Source: an uncultured Cytophagales bacterium (GTDB lineage Bacteria; Bacteroidota; Bacteroidia; Cytophagales; Thermonemataceae). Taken from it: a stretch of 64,000 bases of DNA. The position numbers and the translations under genes were made by a program. The stretch's first letter is position 1. Every line of letters begins with the position of its first letter. The stretch spans positions 62,001-126,000 of the forward strand of contig CALEMF010000014.1 in NCBI GenBank assembly GCA_937911505.1. Direction: 5' to 3'. Below the pieces are notes generated by a model, which did no database searches, was not told the DNA's origin, and worked only from the letters and a program-made list of their open reading frames with translations. This document shows positions 62,399 to 64,000 of the stretch, in pieces.

Positions 62399-64000
62399 AT
62401 GAAAAAGAAGAGCTTTTTATACTTTGGACTTAGCCTCGTTGCAGTAATACTACTCAATTTTTTGGCGCAGCAGTTTATCTTCCGTGTAGACCTCACCGAA
62501 GACCAGCGCTACACTATCTCTCCTGCTACTAAAAAGCTATTGGGCAATCTAGAAGAAGAAATTTATATTAAGGTTTATCTGAAAGGAGAAGACTTACCTG
62601 CTGAATTTAAGCGCTTTCAGAATGCCATTGAAGAAACACTCGATGAATTTCAAATCTATGCAGGACGCAAGCTCATTTATCGCTTCATTGATCCGCTCAA
62701 TGCAGAAGAAACCCTCACCCAAGACTCGCTCTTGGTAAGGCTAGCCCAAAGGGGGATTCAACCTACCAACGTGGTGATGAACAAAGATGGGAAGCGTACA
62801 GAGAAGTTTATTTTTCCAGTAGCTACCATTACCTACCAAGACAAAGAAATTACCACACTCCTCTTGAAAGGTGACCAAAGGGCCAGCGTAAGTAGTTCTG
62901 GTGAAGTCTTGAATCAGTCCATTGAGAATATAGAGTATGAGTTGGCAGCTAGTATTAAACAGTTGGTCAATACAGAAACGAAAAATGTAGGCTTTCTCGT
63001 AGATAAGACCGTCCTCGACAAGCTAGAAGTAGCAGATGCTTGGTTTACCCTAAATCGGTACTACAAAGTATTTCCCGTTTCGCTAAGTGAAAGTCCCAAC
63101 TTACAGGGGCTCGATGCTATCATTATCGCTAAACCTGATACTGCCTTCACAGAAGAAGACAAGTACAAGGTTGATCAGTTTATTATGCAAGGAGGGAAAG
63201 CCCTCTTTTTTATAGACGCTTTGGACATCAGAGAAGACAGCATCCGTACCCAAGGCGTTACACCCGCTATTCCCTATCAGCACAATTTGATAGACCTCTT
63301 CTTTAGGTATGGTGTACGCTTTAACAATAATTACATAGAAGACCTTAATAGCGGTATTATTGACCTCATTGTAGGGTATACAGGGAATGTACCTAAGATG
63401 GAATCCCTTCCTTGGCGCCCTTATCCCATTGTAAATAATTTCTTCGATCATCCTACCGTAAAGAACTTAGATGCGCTTTATACACGTTATGTCAGCACCT
63501 TAGATACCGTAAAAACACCCTCTACTATCCGTAAAATCCCTTTGGTAACTACCTCTCCCTACACAAAGGTAAAGCCTATTTTGGAAGGCATCTCTTACAA
63601 CGATGCCCGTATATATCCTACGCCAGATGATTACAAAGAAGGTGCACTAACCATTGCTTATTTGTTGGAAGGTAAATTTACTTCCTTATATAAGGGACGT
63701 CTTTTACCAGAAGAGGCTAAAGCCAAAAACTTCATTGCACAAAGCGTACCTACTAAACTATTGATTTTTGCAGATGGTGACCTTATTCGTAATGATGTAC
63801 AATGGCGCACAGGTCAGTATGCGCCTCTTGGCTACGATAAAACTACAGGAGTACAGTTTGGGAATAAACGATTTTTACTCAACGTATTAGAATATATGCT
63901 TGATGATGAAGGCATTATTCTGGCACGTAATAAAGAGGTTACGTTACGACCACTCGATAAAGAAAAAGTACGTACCGAACGTACTTGGTGGCAAGTAATT
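62399..64000 (+). CDS. gldG: Gliding-motility protein GldG, 3' end outside window
   Basis: 534 codons from the ATG at 62399 to the right edge, open throughout. One N-terminal membrane helix (LYFGLSLVAVILLNFLAQQF), then VDLTEDQRYTISPATKKLL, the GldG/ABC-type periplasmic domain start, and later DKYKVDQFIMQGGKALFFID. The C-terminal helix is beyond the window. It starts 5 bp after gldF. Confidence 0.95.
   Translation, partial: MKKKSFLYFGLSLVAVILLNFLAQQFIFRVDLTEDQRYTISPATKKLLGNLEEEIYIKVYLKGEDLPAEFKRFQNAIEETLDEFQIYAGRKLIYRFIDPLNAEETLTQDSLLVRLAQRGIQPTNVVMNKDGKRTEKFIFPVATITYQDKEITTLLLKGDQRASVSSSGEVLNQSIENIEYELAASIKQLVNTETKNVGFLVDKTVLDKLEVADAWFTLNRYYKVFPVSLSESPNLQGLDAIIIAKPDTAFTEEDKYKVDQFIMQGGKALFFIDALDIREDSIRTQGVTPAIPYQHNLIDLFFRYGVRFNNNYIEDLNSGIIDLIVGYTGNVPKMESLPWRPYPIVNNFFDHPTVKNLDALYTRYVSTLDTVKTPSTIRKIPLVTTSPYTKVKPILEGISYNDARIYPTPDDYKEGALTIAYLLEGKFTSLYKGRLLPEEAKAKNFIAQSVPTKLLIFADGDLIRNDVQWRTGQYAPLGYDKTTGVQFGNKRFLLNVLEYMLDDEGIILARNKEVTLRPLDKEKVRTERTWWQVI

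Overview
The window looks like a chromosomal segment from a gliding member of the Bacteroidetes, most likely Cytophagales. The evidence is gldA-gldF-gldG at the right end, a type IX secretion sorting domain on a secreted protease, several families typical of the phylum (DUF3078, DUF3667, DUF6268, LspA with a long insert, NAD(P)-dependent malic enzyme fused to phosphotransacetylase), promoters of the TTTG-N20-TAnnTTTG type, few strong Shine-Dalgarno sites and moderately low GC. No phage, CRISPR array, transposase-bearing insertion sequence or rRNA operon is visible. There is one tRNA gene.

Layout. Positions 1-3536 hold two divergent envelope glycosyltransferases (the first cut by the window edge), GAPDH and a LON-substrate-binding-domain protein. 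Positions 3495-5616 hold a lipoprotein arylsulfotransferase gene inserted between the LON gene and a tRNA-Pro gene. It is bracketed by two copies of a 76-bp repeat, and the second copy carries the tRNA promoter. Positions 5.8-10 kb hold a small Spy/CpxP-like protein, a LytT/LytS two-component pair, and a TetR regulator divergent from a DoxX-like protein with a palindromic operator between them. Positions 10.1-11.8 kb are an alkylation-repair operon in which Ada is split: AraC plus methyltransferase first, then the Ada metal-binding domain, then an AlkB-like dioxygenase. Positions 11.9-20.8 kb hold a second LytS/LytT pair followed by DUF2147, DUF6268, a TolC-like channel, an adaptor and an RND pump, most of them overlapping. 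Positions 20.9-25.2 kb hold a GbsR regulator with a methyltransferase, then a small membrane protein, an MFS exporter and a dehydrogenase-type epimerase.

Positions 25.3-29.9 kb are a fatty-acid beta-oxidation operon (MarR, FadN-type bifunctional enzyme, thiolase) interrupted by a four-helix-bundle (S23) gene with inverted-repeat flanks. Positions 30-31.4 kb hold a nicotinamidase-like hydrolase, a small GNAT protein and a 59-codon gene. Positions 31.5-37.7 kb hold a large anchored protein of unknown function, a small secreted protein, ThiL, a membrane glycosyltransferase and an Rpn-family nuclease. Positions 37.9-45.4 kb hold the malic enzyme, a DUF3667 membrane protein, a WG-repeat protein, LspA, a small charged protein, GltX and a single-domain response regulator. 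Positions 45.6-54.5 kb hold a DUF3078 protein, a likely two-gene unit (ABCG-type exporter with extra N-terminal domains, then a tandem AAA+ CbxX/CfqX protein with two unassigned N-terminal domains), and an M23 peptidase-bactofilin-AtpZ-membrane protein cluster. Positions 54.5-64 kb hold the trypsin-like protease, Apt, an alanine/saccharopine dehydrogenase-like enzyme, a DnaQ-UvrC fusion and gldA-gldF-gldG (gldG cut by the window edge).

No large unknown cassette stands out. The points most worth a second look are the repeat-bracketed arylsulfotransferase gene beside the tRNA, the AGG anticodon of that tRNA-Pro, the S23 gene inside the beta-oxidation operon, the exporter/AAA+ pair, and a 0.39-kb non-coding stretch with two terminator-like hairpins and no gene to serve. 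All functions come from reading motifs; no database search was run.
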